64,000 nucleotides of DNA from CADEDV01 sp964596345 (GCA_964596345.1 CAZQSZ010000001.1:248001-312000), one strand, 5' to 3'; shown: positions 25,663-34,080, counted from the stretch's first letter. The notes: a model not told the origin generated them from the letters alone. Program-made: numbers and translations.

Positions 25663-25695
25663 CCCGGCGCAGGATTGCACCGGGCTTTGTTTTTT
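25663..25695 (+). terminator. second hairpin terminator before uppS
   Basis: CCCGG (25663-25667) with CCGGG (25680-25684) and an inner GCA/TGC pair, followed by CTTTGTTTTTT. Its right arm overlaps the uppS promoter spacer. Confidence 0.5.
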
Positions 25696-25704
25696 GTACC
25701 TTCG
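25675..25704 (+). promoter_or_regulatory. uppS promoter
   Basis: TTG (25675-25677), 19-base spacer, TACCTTCG (25697-25704), one base off TAnnTTTG. It is 23 bases upstream of the uppS ATG. Confidence 0.5.
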
Positions 25705-25727
25705 TGCCCCTTAAGGAAAAAGTATTC

Positions 25728-26477
25728 ATGTCCCAGCTTTTGGAAAAAATAAACAAGGAACATTTACCCCGTCATATTGCCATCATTATGGATGGTAATG
25801 GCCGTTGGGCAAAGGAGCAGGGACAAGACCGGCTATATGGTCATTTTCATGGAGTGGAGAGTGTACGAAACATCGTGGAAGGCTGTGCGGAGCTAAAAAT
25901 TGAATACCTCACCCTTTATGCTTTTTCAACAGAAAACTGGGACCGGCCGGAATACGAAGTGATTGGTCTTATGGAATTGCTGGTAAGTACTATCCGTAAA
26001 GAGGTGGAGAGTTTGCATAAAAACAATATCCGGCTGCATGTGATCGGTGATATGAATATGCTGCCTGAATATGCCCGCCAGGAATTGAACGAAGCCCTGG
26101 ATTTTACCAAAGACAATACCGGGCTCAATTTGATTATGGCATTGAGTTATAGTGGCCGGTGGGAGCTGTTGAACGCCGTCAAGAATATTGCTCATGAGGT
26201 AAAACAAGGTAAGCTGACCGTAGAGGAAATTGACCAGGACACCCTGCAACGCTACCTCTGTACCAGCGGTTTTCCCGACCCGGAACTGATGATCAGGACC
26301 AGTGGCGAATACCGGATCAGTAATTTCCTGTTGTATCAACTGGCTTATGCCGAATTATATTTTACCAATGTACGCTGGCCCGATTTCCGGAAAGACAACC
26401 TGTATGAAGCAATTTTGGATTTTCAGAACCGGGAACGAAGGTTTGGAAAAACGAGTGAACAAGTGGTTAGTGGATAA
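25728..26477 (+). CDS. uppS: isoprenyl transferase (undecaprenyl diphosphate synthase)
   Basis: A 249-residue enzyme that builds the C55 carrier lipid for peptidoglycan and O-antigen. It has the DGNGRWA motif (IAIIMDGNGRWAKEQG; catalytic Asp), YLTLYAFSTENWDRP, IMALSYSGRWE and the C-terminal PELMIRTSGEYRISNFLLYQ. The start is ATG at 25728; the GTG eight codons upstream overlaps the promoter -7. It is separated from the porG-like gene by two hairpins. Confidence 0.96.
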   Translation: MSQLLEKINKEHLPRHIAIIMDGNGRWAKEQGQDRLYGHFHGVESVRNIVEGCAELKIEYLTLYAFSTENWDRPEYEVIGLMELLVSTIRKEVESLHKNNIRLHVIGDMNMLPEYARQELNEALDFTKDNTGLNLIMALSYSGRWELLNAVKNIAHEVKQGKLTVEEIDQDTLQRYLCTSGFPDPELMIRTSGEYRISNFLLYQLAYAELYFTNVRWPDFRKDNLYEAILDFQNRERRFGKTSEQVVSG

Positions 26478-26665
26478 TTGAAAGGGGTGCAAACTTTCCG
26501 TCTCCGTAGCCGGTTCTCCCTTCTTTAACAAACACTTTCGATATTTACCGTTAATTTGCCAGCTAAAGAAATAATGGCTGGGCTCTAAACAACAGATAAT
26601 AAGTTAATTACGTATATACCATACCCACAGAGAAAATTTTTCTGACTGACTTTGAATAATCAACC

Positions 26666-29386
26666 ATGCAACGATTTTTATCCAGGATCACTGTTTTATT
26701 GATAACTGCTTTAGTTTCCTTTCACACCGTTCAGGCACAGGAACCCACATCGGTTGACCCCAAACTCCTGGAATGGGAAAATGCCAGGATACCTAAAGAA
26801 TATACCATCGCTGAGATCAGTATTACAGGTATCCGGTACCTGGATACGGCTATTGTAGCATCTATATCCGGTCTGCAGGTGGGTGATAAATTCATGCACC
26901 CGGGTAATGATATTTTTGCAAAAGCGATTGCCAATCTCTGGAGGCAAAAATTATTTTCTAATGTGCAGATATTTATTACTAAGATCGTTGATGATAAAGT
27001 GAGTATTGAGATCAGTGTACAGGAGCGACCCAAGCTGGGGAATTTCAAATTTGTAGGGGTTAAAAAATCTGACCAGGAAGAATTGCAGGGAAAGATGGGA
27101 CTGGCGAAGCAAACGATCATTACGGAGAATATGCGCCGTAATATTATTGAAGTAGCTACCAAGTATTTTAGAGAAAAAGGCTACCAGAATGTTTCTGTAC
27201 GCATTGAAGAGCAAAATGACCCCGCTTTTGTCAATTCTAATGCACTCACCATCTACATTGATAAAGGGGATAAGATCAAGATCAATAATATTAATTTCTT
27301 TGGCAATCATCATATTGATGAACTGAAATTGAAAAAGCAATTGAAGGGCACCAAAGAAAAGAGCCGGTTCACTTTATATGCTCAAAAAGACAGCAGCCGG
27401 TTCGGCACAAAAGAAAGCTACAAATTCAGCCAGTATACAAAGGATTGGGGTTTTCTTTCCATCAGTAAAACCAAAAAGCTGGTCGATCCTTATTTCCGTT
27501 TCAAATTATTTACCGGTGCTAAATTCGACCCCAAAAAATTTGAGGAGGACCGGGAAAAATTACTGGATTATTATAATGCCCAGGGTTACCGGGATGCACA
27601 AATAGCCGATACGGCTATTTATACCGGGAAAAGCGGCAACCTGAATATTGATATCAAAATTGAAGAAGGAAGACAATACTACTTCGGAAATATTACCTGG
27701 AAAGGAAATTCGAAGTACAGCGATTCTATCCTGAACCTTGTCCTGGGTATCAACAAAGGCGATATCTATAATATTGACATCCTCAATAAACGCCTGGGTA
27801 AACAATTGACCCAGGAGGGTGGTGATATCAGTGGTCTATACATGGATGATGGCTACCTGTTCTTCCAGGTGGAACCGATAGAAACAGCTGTATATAATGA
27901 TACCATTGATCATGAGATCAGGATCAAAGAAGGGCCACAGGCAAGGATCAAAAATGTGACCATTGCCGGTAATGAAAAAACAAAAGATTATGTTATCCGC
28001 CGTGAATTAAGGACCATTCCGGGTGAATTGTTCAGCCGTTCCGACCTGATCCGTTCGCAGCGGGAATTAGCTAACCTCAACTTCTTTAACCAGGAAACTA
28101 TCAACCCCGGTGTGGTACCCAATGCAGATGACGGAACCGTTGATATTAACTGGAAGCTGGAAGAAAAATCTTCCGACCAGCTGGAACTATCTGCCGGGTG
28201 GGGTGGTGGAGTTGGACTAACCGGAACATTGGGTGTTACGTTCAACAACTTCTCCATTAAAAATATCCTGAAAAAATCTGCCTGGGATCCCTTACCAACA
28301 GGGGATGGACAAAAGCTGAGTTTGAGAGTGCAATCGAACGGAAGAGCATATCGATCTTATAGTTTTTCCTTTACAGAACCCTGGCTGGGAGGTAAGAAAA
28401 GAAATTCACTGACAGTAGGTATCAATAGCAGTAAGTTTTCAAATGCCTTTGATCCTTTTACCGGCCAGATAGACCGGGCCAGGTCCGATACGAACTATTT
28501 AAAAACAACAGGGCTTACACTTTCATTGGGCAAGCAGTTGAAATGGCCGGATGACTTTTTCAGTCTTGTGTTCTCCCTGAATTTTACTCAATATAAGCTG
28601 GCTAACTATCCCGTATTCCAGGGATTGAGCGACGGAACATCGAATAATATCAGTATGAAGATCGCTTTACAACGTTCTTCTGTATTCAACCCGATCTTCC
28701 CTACCAGCGGATCTAACCTGATGGCCAGTGTTCAGTTCACACCACCTTATTCTTTATTCAATAAGAATTTATCAAAATCGGCTAACCCTTATAAAACACC
28801 AGAATATCATAAGTGGCGTTTCAATGCAGAATGGTTTGTACCGATCGGGAAACCATTGGGTGCAGAAAAGAACCGCCAGTTTGTGCTGAAGATGGCGGCT
28901 AAATATGGCTTCATGGGCCGCTACAGCAACGACCTGGAGTATTCACCATTTGAGCGTTTCCAGGTGGGTGATGCGGGTCTGACCAATAATTTCGGTTTAT
29001 TAGGTTACGATATCATTGCACACCGTGGTTATCCTGTTTACCAGTCATCTGATCCTACCGTGAACCCCGATCAGCAAAGTGCACAGAACTTCTTTACCAT
29101 CTTTAATAAATACCAGTTGGAGATGCGTTTCCCCCTGGTGACCAACCCAAGCAGTACGATCTATGCGCTGACCTTCTTTGAAGCGGCCAACGGGTGGTAT
29201 AATTACAAGGACTATAACCCATTCCGTCTCCGCCGTAGTGTGGGGGTAGGTATGCGTTTCTTCCTGCCGATGTTTGGTTTGCTTGGATTTGATTATGGGG
29301 TAGGTCTTGACCGTATACAACCGGGTCAGAGCGGTCTGAAAGGAGCATCCCGTTTCACCTTCATGCTGGGCTTTGAACCGGAATAA
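26666..29386 (+). CDS. bamA: outer membrane protein assembly factor BamA
   Basis: A 906-residue central component of the Bam complex that inserts beta-barrels. A signal peptide (ending VQAQ) is followed by POTRA domains over roughly residues 40-460. One has KLGNFKFVGVKKSDQEEL; another has the long insert with KRLGKQLTQEGGDIS and NVTIAGNEKTKDYVIRREL. The barrel runs to the C-terminus, ending FMLGFEPE, with the VGVGMRFFLPMFGLLGFDYG strand near the end. Length is above E. coli BamA (about 810), usual for Bacteroidota. The two downstream Skp-like genes likely supply its periplasmic chaperones. Confidence 0.95.
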   Translation: MQRFLSRITVLLITALVSFHTVQAQEPTSVDPKLLEWENARIPKEYTIAEISITGIRYLDTAIVASISGLQVGDKFMHPGNDIFAKAIANLWRQKLFSNVQIFITKIVDDKVSIEISVQERPKLGNFKFVGVKKSDQEELQGKMGLAKQTIITENMRRNIIEVATKYFREKGYQNVSVRIEEQNDPAFVNSNALTIYIDKGDKIKINNINFFGNHHIDELKLKKQLKGTKEKSRFTLYAQKDSSRFGTKESYKFSQYTKDWGFLSISKTKKLVDPYFRFKLFTGAKFDPKKFEEDREKLLDYYNAQGYRDAQIADTAIYTGKSGNLNIDIKIEEGRQYYFGNITWKGNSKYSDSILNLVLGINKGDIYNIDILNKRLGKQLTQEGGDISGLYMDDGYLFFQVEPIETAVYNDTIDHEIRIKEGPQARIKNVTIAGNEKTKDYVIRRELRTIPGELFSRSDLIRSQRELANLNFFNQETINPGVVPNADDGTVDINWKLEEKSSDQLELSAGWGGGVGLTGTLGVTFNNFSIKNILKKSAWDPLPTGDGQKLSLRVQSNGRAYRSYSFSFTEPWLGGKKRNSLTVGINSSKFSNAFDPFTGQIDRARSDTNYLKTTGLTLSLGKQLKWPDDFFSLVFSLNFTQYKLANYPVFQGLSDGTSNNISMKIALQRSSVFNPIFPTSGSNLMASVQFTPPYSLFNKNLSKSANPYKTPEYHKWRFNAEWFVPIGKPLGAEKNRQFVLKMAAKYGFMGRYSNDLEYSPFERFQVGDAGLTNNFGLLGYDIIAHRGYPVYQSSDPTVNPDQQSAQNFFTIFNKYQLEMRFPLVTNPSSTIYALTFFEAANGWYNYKDYNPFRLRRSVGVGMRFFLPMFGLLGFDYGVGLDRIQPGQSGLKGASRFTFMLGFEPE

Positions 29387-29425
29387 AAAGGAAACAGTAT
29401 TTTCAATCCCTGAAAATTTAGCAAT

Positions 29426-29938
29426 ATGAAAAAGATCTTATGTCTTGCACTTGGCCTTATCCTGTTTGCGGGATCGGCAATGGCCCAGAAATATGCCATC
29501 ATCGACACTCGTTATATCCTGGATAAAATGCCGGATTATAAACAAGCACAAAAACAGCTGGACGATGTGGCGGCAGAATGGCAGAAAGATATTGACGGGA
29601 AGCAAGCGGAGCTGGACAAAATGTATAAGGATTTTGAAGCCGAGCAGGTGATGTTGAGCGATGAATTAAAGAAAAAACGGGAGGACCAGCTTTTTATGAA
29701 GGAAAAAGAACTCCGGGACCTGCAACGTAAACGCTTTGGTTTTGAAGGAGATCTCTTCAAAAAAAGACAGGAACTGATCAAACCCGTACAGGACAAGGTT
29801 TACAACGCAGTGCAGAAAATGGCTACCCTCCGGGGCTATGATTTTGTGCTGGATAAAAGTGAGGGAATTACCATTATATTTGCCGACCCTAAACTGGACA
29901 AGAGCGAAGATGTGCTGAAAGAACTGGGGGTGAAGTAA
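29426..29938 (+). CDS. OmpH/Skp family periplasmic chaperone (first copy)
   Basis: A 170-residue protein with a signal peptide (ending GSAMA before QKYA) and the Skp motif YAIIDTRYILDKMPDYKQAQ. A long charged helix pair runs over residues 45-125 (coiled coil rich in Lys, Glu, Asp, Gln), and it closes with GYDFVLDKSEGITIIFAD. Skp-like trimers hold unfolded outer-membrane proteins in the periplasm for BamA. It lies 39 bases after bamA. Confidence 0.92.
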   Translation: MKKILCLALGLILFAGSAMAQKYAIIDTRYILDKMPDYKQAQKQLDDVAAEWQKDIDGKQAELDKMYKDFEAEQVMLSDELKKKREDQLFMKEKELRDLQRKRFGFEGDLFKKRQELIKPVQDKVYNAVQKMATLRGYDFVLDKSEGITIIFADPKLDKSEDVLKELGVK

Positions 29939-30013
29939 TAGCTGAATTGTTAAAAAATTACAAAAGGCAACCAAACGTTTTTGAACTGAATCATTAATAA
30001 GTAAAAATTAAAA

Positions 30014-30029
30014 TCACCAGGTGTGGTGA
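30014..30029 (+). other. small hairpin in the second ompH leader
   Basis: TCACCA (30014-30019), GGTG loop, TGGTGA (30024-30029). A perfect six-bp stem 28 bases before the second ompH start codon. No T-run follows, so it is not a terminator. It may be mRNA stabilising or regulatory. Confidence 0.35.
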
Positions 30030-30056
30030 GTAATTGAAAAGTCAAAAAAAACACTC

Positions 30057-30626
30057 ATGAAAAAATTGAAATTAGTAGCGGTGGCGATGGTACTGTTGAT
30101 AGCAGGAACGGCGTCTGCACAAACCAAGATCGGTTATATCCGTATCGATGATATCGTAGGCCTTATGCCTGAATTAGCCCAGACAAAAGTGAATATGGAT
30201 ACTGTAGGACAGAAATATGTACAGGATTCTATCCTTCCCCGTTTGAACTATGTGCAGTCTGAATACCAGCGTAAACTACAAGAGTATGCAGATACTACCA
30301 AACCGAAGGGTGTAAAAGACGAAATACTGAAAGACCTGCAGGCTTATAAAGAAGAATTGGATGGCGCTGATGCCCTTATCCAGCAGGTGCAACAATACAA
30401 ACAACAGGAATACCTGAAACCCTACTACGCAAAAGCAAAAAAAGCCATTGATGCAGTGGCCAAAAAGAAAGGGTATACACATGTCGTTTCTACAGAGGTG
30501 TTCCTCGTAGCCCCGGAAACAGATGATATGTCATTAGCTGTATTGGCAGAACTGGGTATTAAATTACCTAACCAGCCTGCAGCAGGTGGTGCTAAGCCAG
30601 CCGGAACAAAACCGGCCGGTAATTAA
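30057..30626 (+). CDS. OmpH/Skp family periplasmic chaperone (second copy)
   Basis: A 189-residue paralogue of the previous gene: signal peptide ending GTASA, then QTKIGYIRIDDIVGLMPELA, a long helical region, and the closing GYTHVVSTEVFLVAPETD. It differs by an Ala/Pro/Gly/Lys-rich tail (GGAKPAGTKPAGN). Tandem copies next to bamA are typical in Bacteroidota. The two copies may form mixed trimers, an inference. Confidence 0.9.
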   Translation: MKKLKLVAVAMVLLIAGTASAQTKIGYIRIDDIVGLMPELAQTKVNMDTVGQKYVQDSILPRLNYVQSEYQRKLQEYADTTKPKGVKDEILKDLQAYKEELDGADALIQQVQQYKQQEYLKPYYAKAKKAIDAVAKKKGYTHVVSTEVFLVAPETDDMSLAVLAELGIKLPNQPAAGGAKPAGTKPAGN

Positions 30627-30650
30627 GCAACGGCTTTCAAAATAATTGAG

Positions 30651-30683
30651 CCCTGTTTCATCTTGTATGAAACAGGGTTTTTT
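30651..30683 (+). terminator. strong terminator after the second ompH gene
   Basis: CCCTGTTTCAT (30651-30661), five-base loop, ATGAAACAGGG (30667-30677), then six T. A perfect 11-bp stem. Confidence 0.92.
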
Positions 30684-30699
30684 AATTGGCCGTAGTGCC

Positions 30700-30707
30700 T
30701 ATTTTTG
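30700..30707 (+). promoter_or_regulatory. -7 element of murI
   Basis: TATTTTTG, an exact TAnnTTTG match, ends four bases before the murI ATG. Transcription would begin at or next to the start codon (leaderless mRNA). Confidence 0.5.
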
Positions 30708-30711
30708 TTCT

Positions 30712-31551
30712 ATGCAAAAAGCAGGTCCTATCGGTGTGTTTGATTCAGGCTATGGAGGATTGACAGTTTTAAAAGAGATCGTCAGTAAACTGCCCCAATA
30801 CGATTACCTCTACCTCGGGGATAATGCCCGTGCGCCGTATGGCAACCGCTCCTTTGATACGGTCTATCACTACACCCTGCAATCTGTACAATGGTTTTTC
30901 AGCCAGGGTTGTTCATTGGTGATTCTGGCCTGTAATACTGCTTCTGCAAAAGCGCTGCGAACCATTCAGCAAAACGATCTTCCCCGCATAGCTCCGGGTA
31001 AAAGGGTCTTGGGCGTAATAAGACCTACAGCAGAAGTGATCGGCACTTACTCCGAAACAAAAAATGTGGGGATACTGGCCACAAACGGAACAGTAACTTC
31101 TGATTCTTACCCCATCGAAATCGCAAAATTCTATCCGGGAATCAAGGTATACCAGGAAGCCTGCCCGATGTGGGTACCCCTGGTAGAAAATAATGAGCAT
31201 CTTAGTAACGGTGCAGAATACTTTGTCAGGAAGAATCTTCAGAATATTTTTGAAAAAGGGGAGACTATCGATGTTCTTTTACTCGCCTGCACCCATTATC
31301 CTTTGCTGAAAGAGAAAATTGAGGAATATCTACCGGTAGGTGTTAAGCTGCTTTCTCAAGGGGAAATTGTGGCAGAGAGCCTGGCCGATTACCTGCAAAG
31401 GCATCCCGAACTGGAAGCAGTATGCAGTAAAAGTGGGACCCGGCACTTCTTTACAACGGACTCCACGGAAGATTTCGATAACCATGCTGCTATCTTTTTC
31501 GGCGAACCGGTACAGTCGAAACATGCCGTGGTAGAAACGCCAACCAACTGA
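30712..31551 (+). CDS. murI: glutamate racemase
   Basis: A 279-residue enzyme that supplies D-glutamate for peptidoglycan. The two catalytic Cys are in ACNTAS (N-terminal half) and ACTHYP (C-terminal half). The substrate motif is VFDSGYGGL (usual DSGVGG with Tyr). LYLGDNARAPYG is the other conserved stretch. The start is ATG at 30712 before QKAGPIGVFDSG. A TTG further upstream would add 22 residues overlapping the terminator. Confidence 0.95.
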   Translation: MQKAGPIGVFDSGYGGLTVLKEIVSKLPQYDYLYLGDNARAPYGNRSFDTVYHYTLQSVQWFFSQGCSLVILACNTASAKALRTIQQNDLPRIAPGKRVLGVIRPTAEVIGTYSETKNVGILATNGTVTSDSYPIEIAKFYPGIKVYQEACPMWVPLVENNEHLSNGAEYFVRKNLQNIFEKGETIDVLLLACTHYPLLKEKIEEYLPVGVKLLSQGEIVAESLADYLQRHPELEAVCSKSGTRHFFTTDSTEDFDNHAAIFFGEPVQSKHAVVETPTN

Positions 31552-31619
31552 CGATCAGTGAACAAGAAGATGAACAGGGCCTGCCTGCCGGAGAGGCAGG
31601 GGTTGCAAGAAAAGTCAAA

Positions 31620-31660
31620 CCGGGGCGAAAAAACCGGTTTGCAAATATTATCTGCCCCGG
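31620..31660. repeat. inverted repeat upstream of the rpmH promoter
   Basis: CCGGGGC (31620-31626) and GCCCCGG (31654-31660) enclose the palindrome AAACCGGTTT (31630-31639). Just before it, CCTGCC and GGCAGG at 31580-31600 form another small pair. No T-run follows either, so neither is a clear terminator. Confidence 0.45.
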
Positions 31661-31661
31661 C

Positions 31662-31693
31662 TTCTGAGTTCTGCCTGTCAACCCTTACCTTTG
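31662..31693 (+). promoter_or_regulatory. rpmH promoter
   Basis: TTCTG (31662-31666), 19-base spacer, TACCTTTG (31686-31693), an exact -7 octamer. It puts the transcript start about 115 bases upstream of rpmH. Confidence 0.5.
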
Positions 31694-31699
31694 CCGTCC

Positions 31700-31814
31700 T
31701 TTCATCCCGCCTGGGACTGACGGGTTGTGGTGACCCATTTTACCAGGCGAAATTGAAACCTGGGCCGTTCTCCCGGTCCGTATTTCAAAACATGAAAAAG
31801 AGAAATAATTAATT
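31700..31814 (+). other. structured rpmH leader region
   Basis: From the inferred promoter to the ATG the leader can fold: CGCCTGG (31708-31714) pairs with CCAGGCG (31743-31749) around GGGT (31722-31725)/ACCC (31733-31736). A partial hairpin CCTGGG/CCCGG follows at about 31759-31776. Ribosomal protein leaders often bind their own product. Function is inferred; a covariance search would test it. Confidence 0.4.
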
Positions 31815-31970
31815 ATGAAACGTACATTTCAACCTCATCGTAAGCGTCGTAAATCAGTACATGGTTTTCGTAAGCGTATGGCAACTGCCAATGGCCGTAA
31901 AGTACTGGCAAGCCGCCGTGCAAAAGGTCGCAAGAAGCTGACGGTTTCTGATGAAAGAAAGCTGAAGTAA
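31815..31970 (+). CDS. rpmH: 50S ribosomal protein L34
   Basis: A 51-residue basic protein (MKRTFQPHRKRRKSVHGFRK, RMATANGRKVLASRRAKGRK, KLTVSD). It matches L34 throughout: an N-terminal KRTFQP with R-rich helices. L34 is part of the 50S subunit close to 23S rRNA domain III. It precedes rnpA and yidD, a gene order conserved across bacteria. A terminator separates it from rnpA. Confidence 0.97.
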   Translation: MKRTFQPHRKRRKSVHGFRKRMATANGRKVLASRRAKGRKKLTVSDERKLK

Positions 31971-32012
31971 AAATCACCACCGTTGTATAAACGGGGGTTT
32001 CAATAATTTTAT

Positions 32013-32039
32013 AGCTCTGGTAGTACCGGAGCTTTTTTA
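32013..32039 (+). terminator. terminator between rpmH and rnpA
   Basis: AGCTCTGG (32013-32020), TAGTA loop, CCGGAGCT (32026-32033) with one G-U pair, then six T. Readthrough would set the rnpA level below that of rpmH. Confidence 0.8.
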
Positions 32040-32051
32040 TTAGCGACAATT

Positions 32052-32447
32052 TTGGCCAAACAATTTACTTTAGGAAAAGAGGAGCGGTTAAAAAGCCGTA
32101 AAGCGATTGACCAGCTGTTCAAAGAAGGGCAACGCTTCAGTGTGCCGCCATTTCGTGTCTGCCACCGGTTTACTGCTGCTGGATTGAAATTTGGTATTAC
32201 AGTGTCGTCAAAAAATTTTCAAAAAGCAGTGGACCGTAACCGGGTAAAGCGACTGAGCCGTGAAGCCTGGCGTTTGCAGAAAAATGAATTGCAGCAGGCA
32301 ATAACCGAAAAACAAAGGGGCCTGGATATTTTCCTGATCTACACGGCTAAAGAACTACCGGACTATTCACTGATTGCGGGTAAGGTTGGTATGGTACTGA
32401 AGAAAATTTTAAAACTGGTGAATGAAACTCCTGCTGCAAATTCTTAG
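32052..32447 (+). CDS. rnpA: ribonuclease P protein component, TTG start
   Basis: A 131-residue basic protein that with RNase P RNA matures tRNA 5' ends. It shows LGKEERLKSRKAIDQLFKEG, SVPPFRVCHRF, the RNR motif region (SSKNFQKAVDRNRVKRLSRE) and DIFLIYTAKELPD. Nothing upstream in frame is ATG. TTG (followed by GCC AAA) is the only credible start, so initiation is weak by nature. It overlaps yidD by 26 bases. Confidence 0.93.
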   Translation: MAKQFTLGKEERLKSRKAIDQLFKEGQRFSVPPFRVCHRFTAAGLKFGITVSSKNFQKAVDRNRVKRLSREAWRLQKNELQQAITEKQRGLDIFLIYTAKELPDYSLIAGKVGMVLKKILKLVNETPAANS

Positions 32448-32652
32448 CCTTCCATTTATCGCCCTGATAAAAATCTACCAGTGGATCATTTCTCCCTGGC
32501 TGGGGCCGAAATGCCGCTATACACCCACCTGCTCCCACTACGCTGCAGAAGCATTAAAAAAACATGGTGTGTTTAAGGGGCTATGGCTCGCCATTAAAAG
32601 AATATCCCGTTGTCATCCCTGGGGAGGAAGTGGTTACGACCCTGTTCCCTGA
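32422..32652 (+). CDS. yidD: membrane protein insertion efficiency factor YidD
   Basis: A 76-residue protein with an amphipathic N-terminus and the conserved YQWIISPWLGPKCRYTPTCS, then SHYAAEALKKHGVFKGLWL, RISRCHPW and GGSGYDPVP. It supports YidC-dependent membrane insertion. It overlaps rnpA by 26 bases in another frame and is likely translationally coupled. It converges with the DUF1203 gene, overlapping by 19 bases. Confidence 0.95.
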   Translation: MKLLLQILSLPFIALIKIYQWIISPWLGPKCRYTPTCSHYAAEALKKHGVFKGLWLAIKRISRCHPWGGSGYDPVP

Positions 32653-33125
32653 TCCTTTCTTACTTCCGCAATGAAGCACTGGTACACGGCATTCCGGATA
32701 TGAATAAATTCGATCAACGGATCGGCAAATAATTCCCCGATGATCTTTTCGGCTTCGTTGTTGTCCTTTACAAAGCGGGCCAGTATCATTCTTCTTTCCT
32801 TGTTATAACAACGAAGCACAAGACGGATAAGTAATCTTCCATTCTTTACTTCGGGCGGGAAGATGCTGTTATCCTGGTAAGTAGTACAATCTTCATGTAT
32901 ATACACTGGTCCTATTTCATTATAGGGATTTGCAGCATTAACAGGTGCATAGGAAAAGAGCAATCTTTTTTCACCAGGTTGAAATTGTTTTAAACAACAG
33001 CGGCAGGGTCCATACCCTGTTTCACCGGCTATACTCACTTCAACAGGATGACCGAATTCGTCCTGCATGGAATTTCTTATTGTATCAATATAGGTTTTTG
33101 GAATGGAGTGATAAGTAATATTCAT
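32634..33125 (-). CDS. DUF1203 domain-containing protein
   Basis: A 163-residue cytoplasmic protein. The segment GETGYGPCRCCLKQFQPGEK with its Cys cluster, then RLLFSYAPVN and GPVYIHEDCTTY, is the DUF1203 signature. The Cys positions suggest metal binding, an inference. The start at 33125 (MNITYHSIPK) leaves a gap after the Ada-like gene; the earlier in-frame start would overlap that gene by about 80 bases. Its tail overlaps convergent yidD. Function unknown. Confidence 0.72.
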   Translation of the reverse strand: MNITYHSIPKTYIDTIRNSMQDEFGHPVEVSIAGETGYGPCRCCLKQFQPGEKRLLFSYAPVNAANPYNEIGPVYIHEDCTTYQDNSIFPPEVKNGRLLIRLVLRCYNKERRMILARFVKDNNEAEKIIGELFADPLIEFIHIRNAVYQCFIAEVRKDQGTGS

Positions 33126-33192
33126 CTGGTAATTATTTCCTGCAAATTGAAGAAAGGAAGAAATAGAATCAACCCGGTTCTTGCTGAGTTGA

Positions 33193-34026
33193 TCAACTAG
33201 CTTCGCCTGATAGCCGGCTTTGTTCCCAGCCAATGATGGACGTTTTGCGGGTACTTCCCCAGTGATACTCTCCAATGATCCCGGTGGATTTTATGACCCG
33301 GTGACAAGGAATGAGGAAAGCAACGGGGTTATCTCCAATTGCAGTACCTACTGCACGAAAGGCTTTGGGTTTATTGATGGTGTTAGCAATGGAAGCATAA
33401 GTGCTTAGTGCACCCGAAGGGATTTTCAATAATGCTTCCCAGACCTTTAATTGAAAAGGGGATCCTTTTAAATGGAGTTTTATCCTGGAGAGATTGGTCC
33501 AGTCCTGCTGAAAAAATTGCAATACCGGCTGATGATGTTCATTCATTTTTTCTTTCAGGAACGCATTCGGCCAATAAGCAGATAGCTTTTTTGCAGCGGA
33601 CTCCCTGTCGTCAATAAAATCAATTTTACAGATTCCTTTTTGCGTAGCAGCAATGATAACATCACCAAATGCAGTAGCAGAGAATATATAACTGATCTCT
33701 AAATTTTCACCGCCGTTTTTAAATTCACCTGGAGTCATGGCCTCTACAGCAACGAAAAGATCATGCAGGCGGCTGGTACCGGATAAGCCGGCCTCAAAAC
33801 TTACGTCTGCTAATGTTTTATTCTTTAACAGCAAATCTCTTGCATGTTCAGCACTGATATATTGCAGGAATTTTTTAGGAGAAACACCTGCCCATTCTTT
33901 GAACAGCCGCTGAAAATGAAAAGGGCTGAGGTGGATATGGGCAGCGACAGCATCCAGTGAGGGTTGTTCCTTACTGTTAGCCCTGATATATTCAATGGCG
34001 GCGGCTATGCGCTGGTAGTCGTTCAT
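33193..34026 (-). CDS. AraC-type HTH/methylated-DNA-protein cysteine methyltransferase fusion (Ada-like, no N-terminal Zn domain)
   Basis: A 277-residue bifunctional protein. Residues about 8-105 are an AraC-type double HTH (AAAIEYIRANSKEQPSLDAV, HLSPFHFQRLFKEWAGVSPK). From 115 on is the methyltransferase, with the PCHRV active site (Cys241) after NPVAFLI and a RAVGTAIGDNP stretch. It removes alkyl groups from O6-alkylguanine and may regulate transcription. Compared with E. coli Ada it lacks the N-terminal Cys4 zinc domain that senses phosphotriesters, so any activation must work differently. Confidence 0.9.
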   Translation of the reverse strand: MNDYQRIAAAIEYIRANSKEQPSLDAVAAHIHLSPFHFQRLFKEWAGVSPKKFLQYISAEHARDLLLKNKTLADVSFEAGLSGTSRLHDLFVAVEAMTPGEFKNGGENLEISYIFSATAFGDVIIAATQKGICKIDFIDDRESAAKKLSAYWPNAFLKEKMNEHHQPVLQFFQQDWTNLSRIKLHLKGSPFQLKVWEALLKIPSGALSTYASIANTINKPKAFRAVGTAIGDNPVAFLIPCHRVIKSTGIIGEYHWGSTRKTSIIGWEQSRLSGEAS

Positions 34027-34080
34027 ATATGGTGCAAAACTAAGTTACCCCTGGTCCGTAATCAACCCGGTTCTTGCGGA

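Noticed and set aside
31558..31812. 84-codon open frame before rpmH
   Set aside because: It covers the promoter and structured leader, has a Pro/Gly/Arg-rich translation without homology and depends on weak start context. I treat the stretch as non-coding.
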